Below are positions 8,780 through 17,132 of a stretch of DNA of 42,686 nt, one piece after another (the first letter of the stretch is position 1; every line of letters starts with the position of its first letter). The stretch is from JAJTGZ01 sp964403525 (lineage in GTDB: Bacteria; Planctomycetota; Phycisphaerae; Phycisphaerales; UBA1924). The position numbers were made by a program, and so were the translations under genes. The notes under the pieces were generated by a model. That model had not been told where the DNA came from and did not search any database. It saw only the letters and a list, made by a program, of their open reading frames with translations. The DNA is taken from assembly GCA_964403525.1 (NCBI GenBank), contig CAYOGE010000031.1, forward strand, positions 1 to 42,686, written 5' to 3'.

Positions 8780-8877
8780 GCCCCAGCGGGGCAACGGGCT
8801 GTAGCCACGGGTGAAGGCCGCGCAGCGGCCGGAACCCGGGGCAGCCGTCACGTGCGCGCCTTGCCCCGAAGGGGCAA
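8778..8877. repeat. GC-rich nested palindrome bounded by two identical hairpins
   Basis: Two identical short hairpins TTGCCCC-(3 nt)-GGGGCAA occur at 8778-8794 and 8861-8877. Between them is a nested palindromic stretch with the inner stem GGCCGC / GCGGCC around 8816-8830 and flanking CGGGT / ACCCG arms. It precedes the gene at 8935 by 57 bp. Function unknown; it has the look of a mobile palindromic unit or a structured RNA. Confidence 0.65.
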
Positions 8878-8934
8878 AGGAATCTCCGCCTCCGCACCTC
8901 CAAGGCGACTACTCGCGCCACTACCCTCGCTCAA

Positions 8935-10089
8935 GTGTCCACCATCCTCCCAAACTTCCCCCTCTGGTTCTACATCCCCGCCGCCCTTCTCGCGGCCGTC
9001 GGCCTCATCGGCCACTATTGCTCCCTCTTCAAAGGTCGGCACAAGGGCCGCCTCCGCTGCCCAAAGTGCTGGTACGACATGCAGGGCACCACCCTGCCCG
9101 CCACTTGCCCCGAGTGCGGCCACACTGCCGCAACCAAAGCAGACCTCCAGCGCACGCGCCGCCACTGGTGGCACGCGCTCGCCGCGCTGCTGCTGATCCT
9201 CCCCCTCGCCGTCGTCTTCGCCCGGCTCCACGCCGCGAAGGTCTACTACGCCGTCATGCCAAAGTGGAAGCTCGCCGAAGAGGTCAGCGGCAACGGCACC
9301 ACCATCAGCCGCTACCGCGTGCGCAACCCCGACGACTGGGGCGAGCGCGTGGTCGTCACCAGCAAGGGCAAGCAGGTCCTCGCGAGCGACGACTACGCCG
9401 TCTCACTCAGCGGCTACAACCACAGCCGCCCCACGTTCATCGACGCGGACAACAACGGCGTGCAGGAGGCCGTGATCGAGTGCTACAGCGGCGGCGCGCA
9501 CTGCTGCTACCGCGTCTACATCATCGAGCTCCGCGAAAGCGGCGCCGTCATTGTCGCCGACATCGACGCCCGCAACGGCATGGGCGTCGAGGCGCCGACC
9601 GCCGCCGGCGGCGAGTGGGTGTTCAACATCCCCGATCAGTCGTTCGACTACTGGAAGGTCTCGCACGCAGAGTCGCCGATGCCCGCCGTCTATTACCGGC
9701 TCAACGGCGGCGCACTCCGCATCGCGCTCGACCGCCACGACAAGCCCGCCTTTTCCGCCGGGGAACTCGATAGCGCCGCGCGCAACAGTCACGACGCGAT
9801 GGGCGCACAAGACGCAACCGCCGACCGCGCCGCGGTGTGGCGCGCCGCCATCGAGCGCCTCTACGCGGGCCACGAAGACCAGGCCTGGACCATTCTCGAC
9901 CGCGCCTGGGCCGGGCCACCGGCCGACAAGAGCGCGTTCATCGCCGAGTTCAAGGATGTGCTCGCGGAAGACCCGTGGTACCAGGACCTTCTCGCCGCGC
10001 GCGCGGCCCGCGCCGCTGGCAAACCGATCCCCCCCTCCGCCGTGGGCATGAGCGGCCGAGCGGGCGCCGACGAGGCCGAGGCCCGCTGA
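8935..10089 (+). CDS. Zinc-ribbon, membrane-anchored protein with FG-GAP-like motif
   Basis: 384 residues from a GTG start. A hydrophobic N-terminus (FPLWFYIPAALLAAVGLIG) leads to the zinc ribbon CPKCWYDMQG...CPECG near residues 42-62, then a membrane segment (ALAALLLILPLAVVFA). The C-terminal part would be exported; it contains FIDADNNGVQEAVIECYSGG, which resembles the Asp-x-Asp-x-Asn-Gly calcium loop of FG-GAP/VCBS repeats, and a CC pair. This protein shares its head with others in the window. No enzymatic motif was recognised. The start is chosen by the signal-like segment; no strong ribosome site is visible. Confidence 0.75.
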   Translation: MSTILPNFPLWFYIPAALLAAVGLIGHYCSLFKGRHKGRLRCPKCWYDMQGTTLPATCPECGHTAATKADLQRTRRHWWHALAALLLILPLAVVFARLHAAKVYYAVMPKWKLAEEVSGNGTTISRYRVRNPDDWGERVVVTSKGKQVLASDDYAVSLSGYNHSRPTFIDADNNGVQEAVIECYSGGAHCCYRVYIIELRESGAVIVADIDARNGMGVEAPTAAGGEWVFNIPDQSFDYWKVSHAESPMPAVYYRLNGGALRIALDRHDKPAFSAGELDSAARNSHDAMGAQDATADRAAVWRAAIERLYAGHEDQAWTILDRAWAGPPADKSAFIAEFKDVLAEDPWYQDLLAARAARAAGKPIPPSAVGMSGRAGADEAEAR

Positions 10090-10287
10090 ACTCGGCGGTC
10101 GCGCAACGTCCGGATTGACGCCTGGCACGGCCCCGGCGGCAGCGCACGCGGATTGTGCCGCCTGTGCGGGCCCAGGAACGGCGACTTTGACCGTTCCACT
10201 GGCACGGGGCTCAAGCAGGCTGCACACTTCATGAGCGGCCCACCCCCACGCCTCGAAGGGCCGCTCGCCCCGCTAGGAGAGAAAGAG

Positions 10288-10731
10288 ATGACCCTTCCGA
10301 CGTTCATCACGCCGCGTATCGAGTTCGCGTGCCTGCGTGCAGCGCTGCTGGTGGCCGCCGCGCTCGCCGCGGTGATGGGGGGTTGCCAGCCGGCGCGCGT
10401 CGAGTCGATGCGCCTCGGCGACGGTCCGTTGGTCGCGCACGGCGGCAACGCCGGCGCCCGCAGCGAGGCCGTGTTCGATGCCCCCGAGGCGAACGAGATC
10501 GTCAGCTACTACGGGCGCGAGGCGCTCCCTGAACTCGCTCGCCTCGACGACCGCATGAACATCGCCTACCCGTCGGTCCGACTGGCGACCAACCAGTGGC
10601 CGCAGGACCCTGCCCCCGACGCCAACGACGTACGGATCATCTACCTGCCCGTCTTCACCAGCACCTCATCGCAGGCGATCCCCGTCTACCAGCGCGAGCG
10701 CCGCCCCTGGCGCGGCCACCACTACTACTAA
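10288..10731 (+). CDS. Small predicted lipoprotein, unknown function
   Basis: 147 residues. The N-terminus has a hydrophobic core (LRAALLVAAALAAVMGGC) ending in a lipobox-like M-G-G-C near residue 33, so it is probably a lipoprotein anchored after the Cys. The mature part is polar and ends in a Tyr/His-rich tail (RGHHYY). ATG 10288 is preceded by AGGAGAG at good spacing, which decides the start within a longer open frame beginning at 10153. Between the previous gene and this one a small hairpin GGAACGG / CCGTTCC (10175-10197) is present. No family recognised. Confidence 0.7.
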   Translation: MTLPTFITPRIEFACLRAALLVAAALAAVMGGCQPARVESMRLGDGPLVAHGGNAGARSEAVFDAPEANEIVSYYGREALPELARLDDRMNIAYPSVRLATNQWPQDPAPDANDVRIIYLPVFTSTSSQAIPVYQRERRPWRGHHYY

Positions 10732-10757
10732 ACACCGCGCTCCCGCGCAGGGCTCGT

Positions 10758-12305
10758 TCAGTGCGCGGCCGACTCTGTCAGCAGCTTCCGGCTCGTCCAC
10801 GCGCCCGACGTGAACCGCCACCCCAGGAAGCCGCCCAGCGCCACGATGTAGAGCCCCGCGCCCATCCACGGGCCCACCACGCCGAGGCCCGGCGCCAGCA
10901 CCGTCATCGCCCACCCGCCGCCGACGATGCACGTCCACGACAGCACCACGGTGATCACCCCCGGCCAGAGCGTGTCGCCGGCTCCGCGCAGCACGCCCAC
11001 GATCGTGATGCCCAGCCCGTCAAAGACCTGGAACACCGCCGCGACGAGCATCACGTGCCCGGCGACGGTCACGATCTCCGCCGCCTTCTCCGGGCTCGTG
11101 CCCCCCTCGATGAACAGCCACGCCAGCTGGTGGCGCAGGCCCACCATCACCAGCGCGCACACGCCCATGTAGACCATCGAGCAGCGGACCCCCAGCCACG
11201 CGCGCCGGCGGGCAAGGTCCGGCCGCCCCGCGCCCAGGCACTTGCCCACCACCGCCGTCACCGCGAACGAAACGCCCACCGCGGGCATGAACGAGATCTG
11301 CATGTACCGCTGCACGATCCAGCTCGCCTGGTGCTGCTCGGGCCCGAACCGACCCGCGAGGAAGACCATGAAGACCATCCAGCAGGCCATCTCGCTCCCG
11401 TACATCAGGCCGGACGGCCAGCCGGTGCGGGCGAGGTCCCTCACGTGCGACAGGCTCAGCCGCCACGGAGCGCGCGTGCCGAACCGCTCGTTCATCGGGC
11501 GCGACAGGAACACCGCCAGCGGGATCGCCAGCTCAACCGCAAGCCCGATCAGCGTGCCGATCGCCGCGCCGGGCACGCCCAGCGCGGGGATGCCCACCAG
11601 CGGCCAGCCGAAGATCAGCGCGTAGTTGCACACGAAGTTGACGACGTTGCCGGCGATCACCGCCACCAGCACGATCTTCGGCCGGTGCAGCCCGTAGAAG
11701 AACTGCGCCATGCCGCGCGCTGCCAGCGTCAGCACGCTGCCAAACAGCAGCGTCTGCGCGAAGCGTGACTCCAGCTCAACCAGGTGGTCGCCGTGACCCT
11801 GCCACCGGAACAGCCACGGCAGCGCGAACGCGTACGGCAGCATCAGCAGCCAGAACGCCACCGAGATCCACACCGCGTTCCACGCGTACGCCGCGGCCTT
11901 GCGCGGCGTGCCCGCTCCCACGTGCTGCGCCGCGTAGGCGTTGGTCATGCCGATCAGCCCCATGCCGATCGACAGCGGCCAGAACGTCGCCAGCGCGCCG
12001 TTGCCGTGCGCTGCGAGGTAGACGGTGTCGGGCCCGATGCGGCTGACCATCAGCCCGTCGACAAACTGCATGACGGTGTACGACATCATCGTCGCCACGC
12101 TCGGCGCTGCCTGCTTCAGCAGCGACCAGAGCGGGCGCGGGTCGTCCTTCCAGTCGAGCACCTGCGCAGCCCCGACCGGGCACGCGCCGTCGGGTGCCAC
12201 AGACTCCTCCGGCTCTGCGGAGGAGTCTGTGCTGGTGGGTTCAAGGCGCACAGACTCCGCAGAGCCGGAGTCGGTGACACCCGATCGGTTTGGGGGCGCG
12301 CTCAC
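10758..12305 (-). CDS. MATE-family multidrug/cation efflux protein
   Basis: 515 residues, about twelve membrane segments. The sequence from LLKQAAPSVATMMSYTVMQFVDGLMVSRIG onwards matches the MATE (NorM/DinF) fold, an antiporter that expels cationic compounds using Na+ or H+. It starts with GTG at 12305, whose GTGA overlaps the pdxA stop, so its translation is coupled to pdxA. The first about 40 residues (SGVTDSGSAESVRLEPTS...) are not MATE sequence; they are the translation of two palindromic repeats at 12191-12283. Without them the protein would start near VLDWKDDPRPLW. Substrate unknown; the link to pdxA may be positional only. Confidence 0.88.
   Translation of the reverse strand: MSAPPNRSGVTDSGSAESVRLEPTSTDSSAEPEESVAPDGACPVGAAQVLDWKDDPRPLWSLLKQAAPSVATMMSYTVMQFVDGLMVSRIGPDTVYLAAHGNGALATFWPLSIGMGLIGMTNAYAAQHVGAGTPRKAAAYAWNAVWISVAFWLLMLPYAFALPWLFRWQGHGDHLVELESRFAQTLLFGSVLTLAARGMAQFFYGLHRPKIVLVAVIAGNVVNFVCNYALIFGWPLVGIPALGVPGAAIGTLIGLAVELAIPLAVFLSRPMNERFGTRAPWRLSLSHVRDLARTGWPSGLMYGSEMACWMVFMVFLAGRFGPEQHQASWIVQRYMQISFMPAVGVSFAVTAVVGKCLGAGRPDLARRRAWLGVRCSMVYMGVCALVMVGLRHQLAWLFIEGGTSPEKAAEIVTVAGHVMLVAAVFQVFDGLGITIVGVLRGAGDTLWPGVITVVLSWTCIVGGGWAMTVLAPGLGVVGPWMGAGLYIVALGGFLGWRFTSGAWTSRKLLTESAAH
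12191..12283. repeat. Two CAGACTCC-family palindromes inside the MATE gene 5' end
   Basis: Copy 5 has a perfect 14-bp stem CACAGACTCCTCCG / CGGAGGAGTCTGTG at 12198-12211 and 12218-12231. Copy 6, in inverted orientation, has arms CACAGACTCCG / CGGAGTCGGTG at 12249-12259 and 12266-12276 with one mismatch. Both are read in frame as the N-terminal extension of the MATE protein. Confidence 0.85.
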
Positions 12306-13213
12306 ACTCCACCCCCGCCCCGCACCATCTCCGCCGCCAGCCGCACCGCCTCGATCATGCTCGTTGGGTCCGTCTTGCCTTCTCCCACGATGTCGAACGC
12401 CGTGCCGTGGGCGGGTGATGTCCGCACGACGGGCCTTCCGTTCCATGAGAGTCCGACGGTCATGTTCACCGACTGCATCCCGTCGATCAGCTTGACGGGG
12501 ATCAGGCCCTGGTCGTGGTACATGGCGACGACGGCGTCAAACTCTCGCCTCAGCGCGCGGTTGAAGATGGTGTCGCCGGGCCAGGGGCCGCTCGCGTTGA
12601 TGCCCGCCGCCGCTGCCCGCTCGACCGCCGGCCTGATCACCGCGTCGTCCTCAGCGCCGAGCAGCCCGTGCTCGCCCGCGTGCGGGTTCAGACCGGCTAC
12701 GGCGATCCGGGCGCGGGAGTTCCCAAGCGATGCGCACGCCTCGTGCGCCAGTTCCACCGCGCGCAGCACCGAAGCGGTGGTGAGCGTCTGCGGCACGCGC
12801 GCGAGCGGGATGTGCACGGTTGCGAGCATAACCGTCAGGTTGGGGCCCACGAAGAGCATGCCCGAACGGGGGCTGTTGAAAGCCTCCGCCAGCACCTCGG
12901 TGTGGCCCGGGTGCTTTGTGACGTTTGCGGCGTGCCACGCCTCTTTGCTGATGGGCGCGGTGACGATCGCGTCGCAGTCGGCGCGCTTGACCGCCTCGAT
13001 CGCCGCGGACAACGCATCCCACGATGCGCGACCCGCATCGGCCCGCGCGCTGCGCGGGCCTTGTGACTGCCAGGTGTCCAGTGAGCCAAAGGCCGTGATC
13101 TCGACGCCATCGGGCGCACCGTCGATTGCGGCGCGGCTGATCTCCGGGCCGATGCCCAGCGGGTCGCCGGTGCTGATCGCGATGCGCACGGGTTGTGGGG
13201 GGGGCGTTGGCAC
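12302..13213 (-). CDS. pdxA: 4-hydroxythreonine-4-phosphate dehydrogenase
   Basis: 303 residues. PdxA oxidises 4-phosphohydroxy-L-threonine with NAD on the DXP-dependent route to pyridoxal phosphate. Family landmarks are ISTGDPLGIGPEI near the N-terminus, APISKEAW, GHTEVLAE, the metal-site stretch GLNPHAGEHGLLG, FDAVVAMYHDQGLIPVK, and RTSPAHGTAFDIVGEG near the C-terminus. It is slightly shorter than the common 320-330 residues. The start is GTG 13213; a second in-frame GTG at 13189 would begin the protein at RIAISTGDP and is equally plausible. The stop overlaps the GTG of the MATE gene. Confidence 0.94.
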   Translation of the reverse strand: MPTPPPQPVRIAISTGDPLGIGPEISRAAIDGAPDGVEITAFGSLDTWQSQGPRSARADAGRASWDALSAAIEAVKRADCDAIVTAPISKEAWHAANVTKHPGHTEVLAEAFNSPRSGMLFVGPNLTVMLATVHIPLARVPQTLTTASVLRAVELAHEACASLGNSRARIAVAGLNPHAGEHGLLGAEDDAVIRPAVERAAAAGINASGPWPGDTIFNRALRREFDAVVAMYHDQGLIPVKLIDGMQSVNMTVGLSWNGRPVVRTSPAHGTAFDIVGEGKTDPTSMIEAVRLAAEMVRGGGGV

Positions 13214-13352
13214 GGGGGAGCAAGCGTACAGCGGTTACCGGTCGGGCGTGGGTTTCGAGCGGATTTGCCGCGGGATTTGCAGCAATAGGCCCGCGGTGCG
13301 GGCGTTTGGCTGTTGTCGATTCACGCAAGCCACTTTCCTTACTGGAGACACC

Positions 13353-13640
13353 ATGAAGAACCTCGTCACCGCCTTGATCGCCGCACTCGCCCTTACCGCC
13401 GGCACCACGCTCGCCACCGCCGCGGAGATCGCCCCCCCCGGCAAGCAGCAGGGCCAGCGTCAGCAGGAGCCCGGCAAGCAGGGCAAGCACCGCGCCCACG
13501 GCAAGAAGGCCGGCAAGCACCGTGCGCACGGCAAGCACGCCGGTAAGAAGGCGGGCAAGCACGGCAAGCGCCACCACCACAAGAAGCAGATGCTCAAGAA
13601 GCAGCAGCAGGGCAAGGGTCAGGGCCGCGGCCGGAACTGA
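13353..13640 (+). CDS. Small Lys/His-rich secreted protein
   Basis: 95 residues. A clear signal peptide (MKNLVTALIAALALTAGTTLATAAE) is followed by about 70 residues made almost only of Lys, His, Gly, Ala, Arg and Gln, with imperfect repeats of GKHRAHGKK-like units (AGKHRAHGKHAGKKAGKHGK) and a KRHHHKK cluster. The mature protein would be strongly basic and could bind metal ions, nucleic acid or acidic polysaccharide; these are guesses from composition. ATG 13353 follows CTGGAGA at good spacing, and a hairpin terminator lies just downstream, so it is a single-gene transcript. No family recognised. Confidence 0.75.
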   Translation: MKNLVTALIAALALTAGTTLATAAEIAPPGKQQGQRQQEPGKQGKHRAHGKKAGKHRAHGKHAGKKAGKHGKRHHHKKQMLKKQQQGKGQGRGRN

Positions 13641-13667
13641 TCGGGAGAGAACCATCCCTCAACAGCG

Positions 13668-13703
13668 CGGCCATCGCCTCACGGCGGTGGCCGTTTCTGC
13701 TTT
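13668..13703 (+). terminator. Terminator after the Lys/His-rich gene
   Basis: Stem CGGCCATCGCC / GGCGGTGGCCG (one G-T pair) at 13668-13678 and 13683-13693 with a 4-base loop, followed by TTTCTGCTTT. It lies about 28 bp after the stop codon. Confidence 0.7.
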
Positions 13704-13793
13704 GTCATCCGCGCGGGGCTTGGTGATGGTTCGCGCGGGGCGTTTGGGTTGAGCCGTCCCGGTGCTTCCGCACAGGGCTCGTGGGCCTGACGG

Positions 13794-15143
13794 TCACGAC
13801 GCGGCGGGCTCTTTCTCGTTGACGCGCTCGATGTGGGCGCCGAGGGTGAGCAGGGTCTCTTCCATGCGCTGGTAGCCGCGGTCGAGGTGGTAAACGCGGT
13901 TGATCTGCGTCGTCCCTTCGGCGGCGAGCCCGGCGAGAACCAGGCACGCGCTGGCGCGGAGGTCGCTGGCCATGACCGGTGCGCCGACCAGGCGGCGGAC
14001 GCCGCTGACGACGACGGTGGGCCCCTGGCGGAAGAGGCTTGCGCCCATGCGTGAAAGCTCGGCGACGTGGAGGAAGCGCTCGGTGAAGATGCGCTCGGTG
14101 ATGACGCTGTTGCCGTCGGCGAGGGTGAGGGTGGCCATGAGCTGGGCCTGAAGGTCGGTGGGGAAGCCGGGGTGCGGCTGCGTCGTGACCTCGATGGGCT
14201 GGATGCCGCGGCTGCCGGCGCCCTGCACCCGCACGGTGGCGCGCATGGGGTCGCCCTTCTCGTCGATGGTGAAGTGCGCGCCGGCGTGCTGCAGGCGGTC
14301 GATGTGGGCCATCAGCGCATCGGCTGGGCAGTTGTCGATGGTGATGTCGCCGTTGGTGATCAGCGCTGCGCACATGTAGGTGCCGGCCTCGATGCGGTCG
14401 GGGATCACGGTGTGGTCGACGCCCTTGAGGCGCTCGACGCCGTCGATGGTGATGCGAGGCGAGCCGGCGCCGCTGATGCGTGCGCCCATGGCGGTGAGCA
14501 TGTTGGCAAGGTCAACGATCTCGGGCTCGCAGGCGGCGCACTCGATGATCGTGCGTCCCTCGGCGAGGGTGGCGGCGCTCATGACGTTGGCGGTGCCCAG
14601 CACGGTGCTGCCGAACGGCCCGCCGAGGAAGACGCGGGCGCCCTTGAGCCGGCCCGGCCGGCCGTTGACGCGCGGCACGCGGGCGGTGATGTCGCCGCCG
14701 TCGAGGGTGATGTCGGCGCCGAGCGCCTGCAGGCCGCGGATGTGCAGGTCAACGGGGCGCTCGCCGATGGAGCAGCCGCCTGGGAGGCTGACGCGGGCGA
14801 GGCCGCGGCGCGCGAGCATGGGCCCGAGCACGCAGATGGAGGCCCGCATGGTGCGGACGATCTCGTAGGGGGCGTGGCTGATGGTGGTGTCGGTGGTGTG
14901 GAGGTTGACGACGCCGCCGGAGAGCTCGTTGTCGGTGACGCGCTGGTGGTCGACGGTGCAGCCGAGCTTGGGGAGCAGGGCGAGCATCGACTTGATGTCG
15001 GCCAGGTCGGGGATGTCGCGGAGGACGACCGGCTCATCGGTGAGCAGGGCGGCGGCCAGCAGCGGCAGGGCCGCGTTCTTGGAGCCGTGGACCGTCATGC
15101 GTCCGGCGAGTCGGGTGCCACCGCGGATGTCAAAGCGATCCAT
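13794..15143 (-). CDS. murA: UDP-N-acetylglucosamine 1-carboxyvinyltransferase
   Basis: 449 residues. MurA transfers enolpyruvate from PEP to UDP-GlcNAc, the first committed step of peptidoglycan synthesis. SKNAALPLLAAALLTDEPV near the N-terminus contains the conserved Lys22-Asn23, and LPGGCSIGERPVDLHIRGL carries the catalytic Cys124, so the enzyme should be fosfomycin-sensitive type. LGGPFGSTVLGTANVMSAATL, GTYMCAALIT, PHPGFPTDLQAQLMA and DLRASACLVLAGLAAEG are standard. ATG 15143 begins MDRFDIRGG, the family start, although the frame stays open to 15428. It is transcribed alone, divergent from the fibro-slime gene. MurA presence supports a peptidoglycan cell wall. Confidence 0.97.
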   Translation of the reverse strand: MDRFDIRGGTRLAGRMTVHGSKNAALPLLAAALLTDEPVVLRDIPDLADIKSMLALLPKLGCTVDHQRVTDNELSGGVVNLHTTDTTISHAPYEIVRTMRASICVLGPMLARRGLARVSLPGGCSIGERPVDLHIRGLQALGADITLDGGDITARVPRVNGRPGRLKGARVFLGGPFGSTVLGTANVMSAATLAEGRTIIECAACEPEIVDLANMLTAMGARISGAGSPRITIDGVERLKGVDHTVIPDRIEAGTYMCAALITNGDITIDNCPADALMAHIDRLQHAGAHFTIDEKGDPMRATVRVQGAGSRGIQPIEVTTQPHPGFPTDLQAQLMATLTLADGNSVITERIFTERFLHVAELSRMGASLFRQGPTVVVSGVRRLVGAPVMASDLRASACLVLAGLAAEGTTQINRVYHLDRGYQRMEETLLTLGAHIERVNEKEPAAS

Positions 15144-15451
15144 CGCCGTCTCCTGCCGGGCGCCCCGTGCCGGGGTCTGCGCGGCCTGTTGCTGCCTGAT
15201 TGACCGCGAGCGGGGGGCTCGCACGTTGCCGCTCCGGGGGTCCGTCCCCGGGCCTGTCCTGACTGGGCAATATATCTCGGACGTTGCGGGCGCGGGGCCT
15301 GAAAACGGAGGGCCCTTTCCTGCAGCGCTGTGGGGTGTTGCGCGGCGGGTGGCCGGGCGACGCTTTGCCCGACCCTCCCGGGCGTCACAGCTTGCCAATC
15401 GGGCGGCAGGGTCGGGTTGCATCCGCACAATCTGAATCGCACGTTCCTTCC
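15144..15451. other. Divergent intergenic region murA / fibro-slime gene
   Basis: 308 bp without a gene. It contains several small GC hairpins, for example GCGAGC / GCTCGC at 15206-15222, and one AT-rich spot (CAATATATCTC near 15269) that could hold a -10 element for either direction. I could not place a convincing -35/-10 pair. Confidence 0.5.
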
Positions 15452-16405
15452 ATGAGCAACACCTCCGTCCGCAATCGCCGATTGGTCCTCACCCTCTCCT
15501 TGCTTGCCGCTGCTGGTGGCGCTGCCGCGATCGTGGGAACGACCAACGCCCGCTTCACCGCCCCGCCCACCGAGGCGTACGCCGCGTTGCCGCTGACGCT
15601 GACGCTCAACGGCACGGTCCGCGACTTCAAGCCGGCGGGCACGACGGGCGGGCACGCCGACTTTGAGCGCACGCCAACGGGGGGCTACGGCCACTACGTC
15701 GGCCAGGTTGAGGAGAACCTCGACAGCAGCGGCAAGCCCGTCTTCCGCAGCACGGGGTACAAGGTGAACACCCAAGCGAAGGACGCCGCGGGCCGCAACG
15801 TCATGCCCGCCATGAGCGGGTTCAGCGACAACGGCCAGTGGGCCGGCGGCAGCCGCGGCTCGGTCGCGACGTCTCTGGGCGGTTCGACGACGACTTCGGC
15901 GGCCTTTGCCCAGTGGTTCCGCGATACGCCGGGCGTGAACCTGAGCAAGACGGTGCCGATCACCCTGAAGCGCAACGCCGGCAGCAACATCTACACCTTT
16001 GACGACAAGTCCGACACCATCTACTCGGCCAAGGGCGGCTTCTTCCCGATCGACGCCGATCTGTACGGCAACCCTTCGGGGCAGTCTCACAACTTCTCCT
16101 TCACCTACGAGCTGTCGACGACGTTCACGTACCGGCGTAACAGCGGCCAGGTCTTCACGTTCACCGGTGACGACGACGTGTACGTCTTCATCGGCGGCAA
16201 GATGGTGATCGACCTGGGCGGCGTGCACTCGGCCGTCAGCCAGACGGTCGACCTTGACAAGGTGCCGTGGCTGGTTGATGGACAGGACTACCCGCTGAAG
16301 CTCTTCTTTGCCGAGCGTCACACCACGCAGTCGAACATGCGGATCGATACGACCCTGGAGCTGCACAACGCAGCGCTCCCCACGGTGAGCGGCCTGTTCG
16401 ACTGA
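15452..16405 (+). CDS. Secreted fibro-slime domain protein
   Basis: 317 residues. After a hydrophobic signal-like segment (LVLTLSLLAAAGGAAAIVG) the sequence LTLTLNGTVRDFKP...GGHADFER and FAQWFRDTPGVN match the fibro-slime domain, named from Fibrobacter and Dictyostelium extracellular proteins and related to PA14 folds. The C-terminal half has FTYRRNSGQVFTFTGDDDVYVFIGGKMVIDLGGVHS, the Asp-rich PA14-like core that probably binds calcium and sugar, followed by AERHTTQSNMRIDTTLEL. It is probably a surface or secreted carbohydrate-binding protein. There is no PEP-CTERM tail. ATG 15452 is the first start that includes the signal. A long terminator hairpin follows. Confidence 0.88.
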   Translation: MSNTSVRNRRLVLTLSLLAAAGGAAAIVGTTNARFTAPPTEAYAALPLTLTLNGTVRDFKPAGTTGGHADFERTPTGGYGHYVGQVEENLDSSGKPVFRSTGYKVNTQAKDAAGRNVMPAMSGFSDNGQWAGGSRGSVATSLGGSTTTSAAFAQWFRDTPGVNLSKTVPITLKRNAGSNIYTFDDKSDTIYSAKGGFFPIDADLYGNPSGQSHNFSFTYELSTTFTYRRNSGQVFTFTGDDDVYVFIGGKMVIDLGGVHSAVSQTVDLDKVPWLVDGQDYPLKLFFAERHTTQSNMRIDTTLELHNAALPTVSGLFD

Positions 16406-16444
16406 TCCCGACCGTCTCCGCGTTCTGCACGCGGGAATCCTCAG

Positions 16445-16474
16445 GCCGCGGCGTTTGAGCCCATCCCCACGGGT

Positions 16475-16495
<21 letters not shown>
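16445..16495 (+). terminator. Terminator of the fibro-slime gene
   Basis: Stem GCCGCGGCGT / ACGCCGCGGC (16445-16454 and 16477-16486) with an inner partial stem GAGCCC / GGGTTC, followed by TGTGTTTTT. It overlaps the last codons of the gene on the opposite strand (16475-16930). Confidence 0.8.
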
Positions 16496-16930
<435 letters not shown>

Positions 16931-17012
16931 CGGCGCTTCCTTTGCGGTGGCTTGGTGCGTGGAATGGCCGGTCCCCCCGACCCCTTGCCCCGCCCCTGGG
17001 TGTTCGAACGGA

Positions 17013-17041
17013 AGTGTACTTGATTTGTTTGGTGTGTGCAA
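17013..17041 (-). promoter_or_regulatory. Sigma70-like promoter of the polyproline gene
   Basis: Read on the minus strand: -35 TTGCAC (17041-17036), a 17-bp spacer, and -10 TACACT (17018-17013). The spacer is ideal and AT-rich against a very GC-rich background. The start codon lies about 83 bp downstream of the -10. Confidence 0.65.
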
Positions 17042-17071
17042 GGTATTTGTGCTGATGCCGAACAAATACCT
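17041..17071. promoter_or_regulatory. Perfect 10-bp inverted repeat abutting the -35 box
   Basis: AGGTATTTGT (17041-17050) and ACAAATACCT (17062-17071) are perfect inverted repeats separated by 11 bp, about two helical turns between arm centres. One arm touches the -35 hexamer of the promoter at 17013. A further ACAAAT-like half site (AACAAATC) sits in the promoter spacer. This is a candidate binding site for a dimeric regulator. Confidence 0.6.
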
Positions 17072-17132
17072 CTCATGAGGGGGAAGCGTGAGTGGGTTGG
17101 GGGGAAGCATCGAGGCGAAGAGGCACCCTCAT

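Noticed and set aside
13200..13800. Replication origin at the skew change
   Set aside because: No dnaA gene, DnaA-box cluster or AT-rich unwinding region was seen.
17002..17009. SOS box (GTTCGAAC palindrome near the polyproline gene transcript start)
   Set aside because: Only an 8-bp palindrome, which occurs by chance; it lacks the spacing of known LexA sites.
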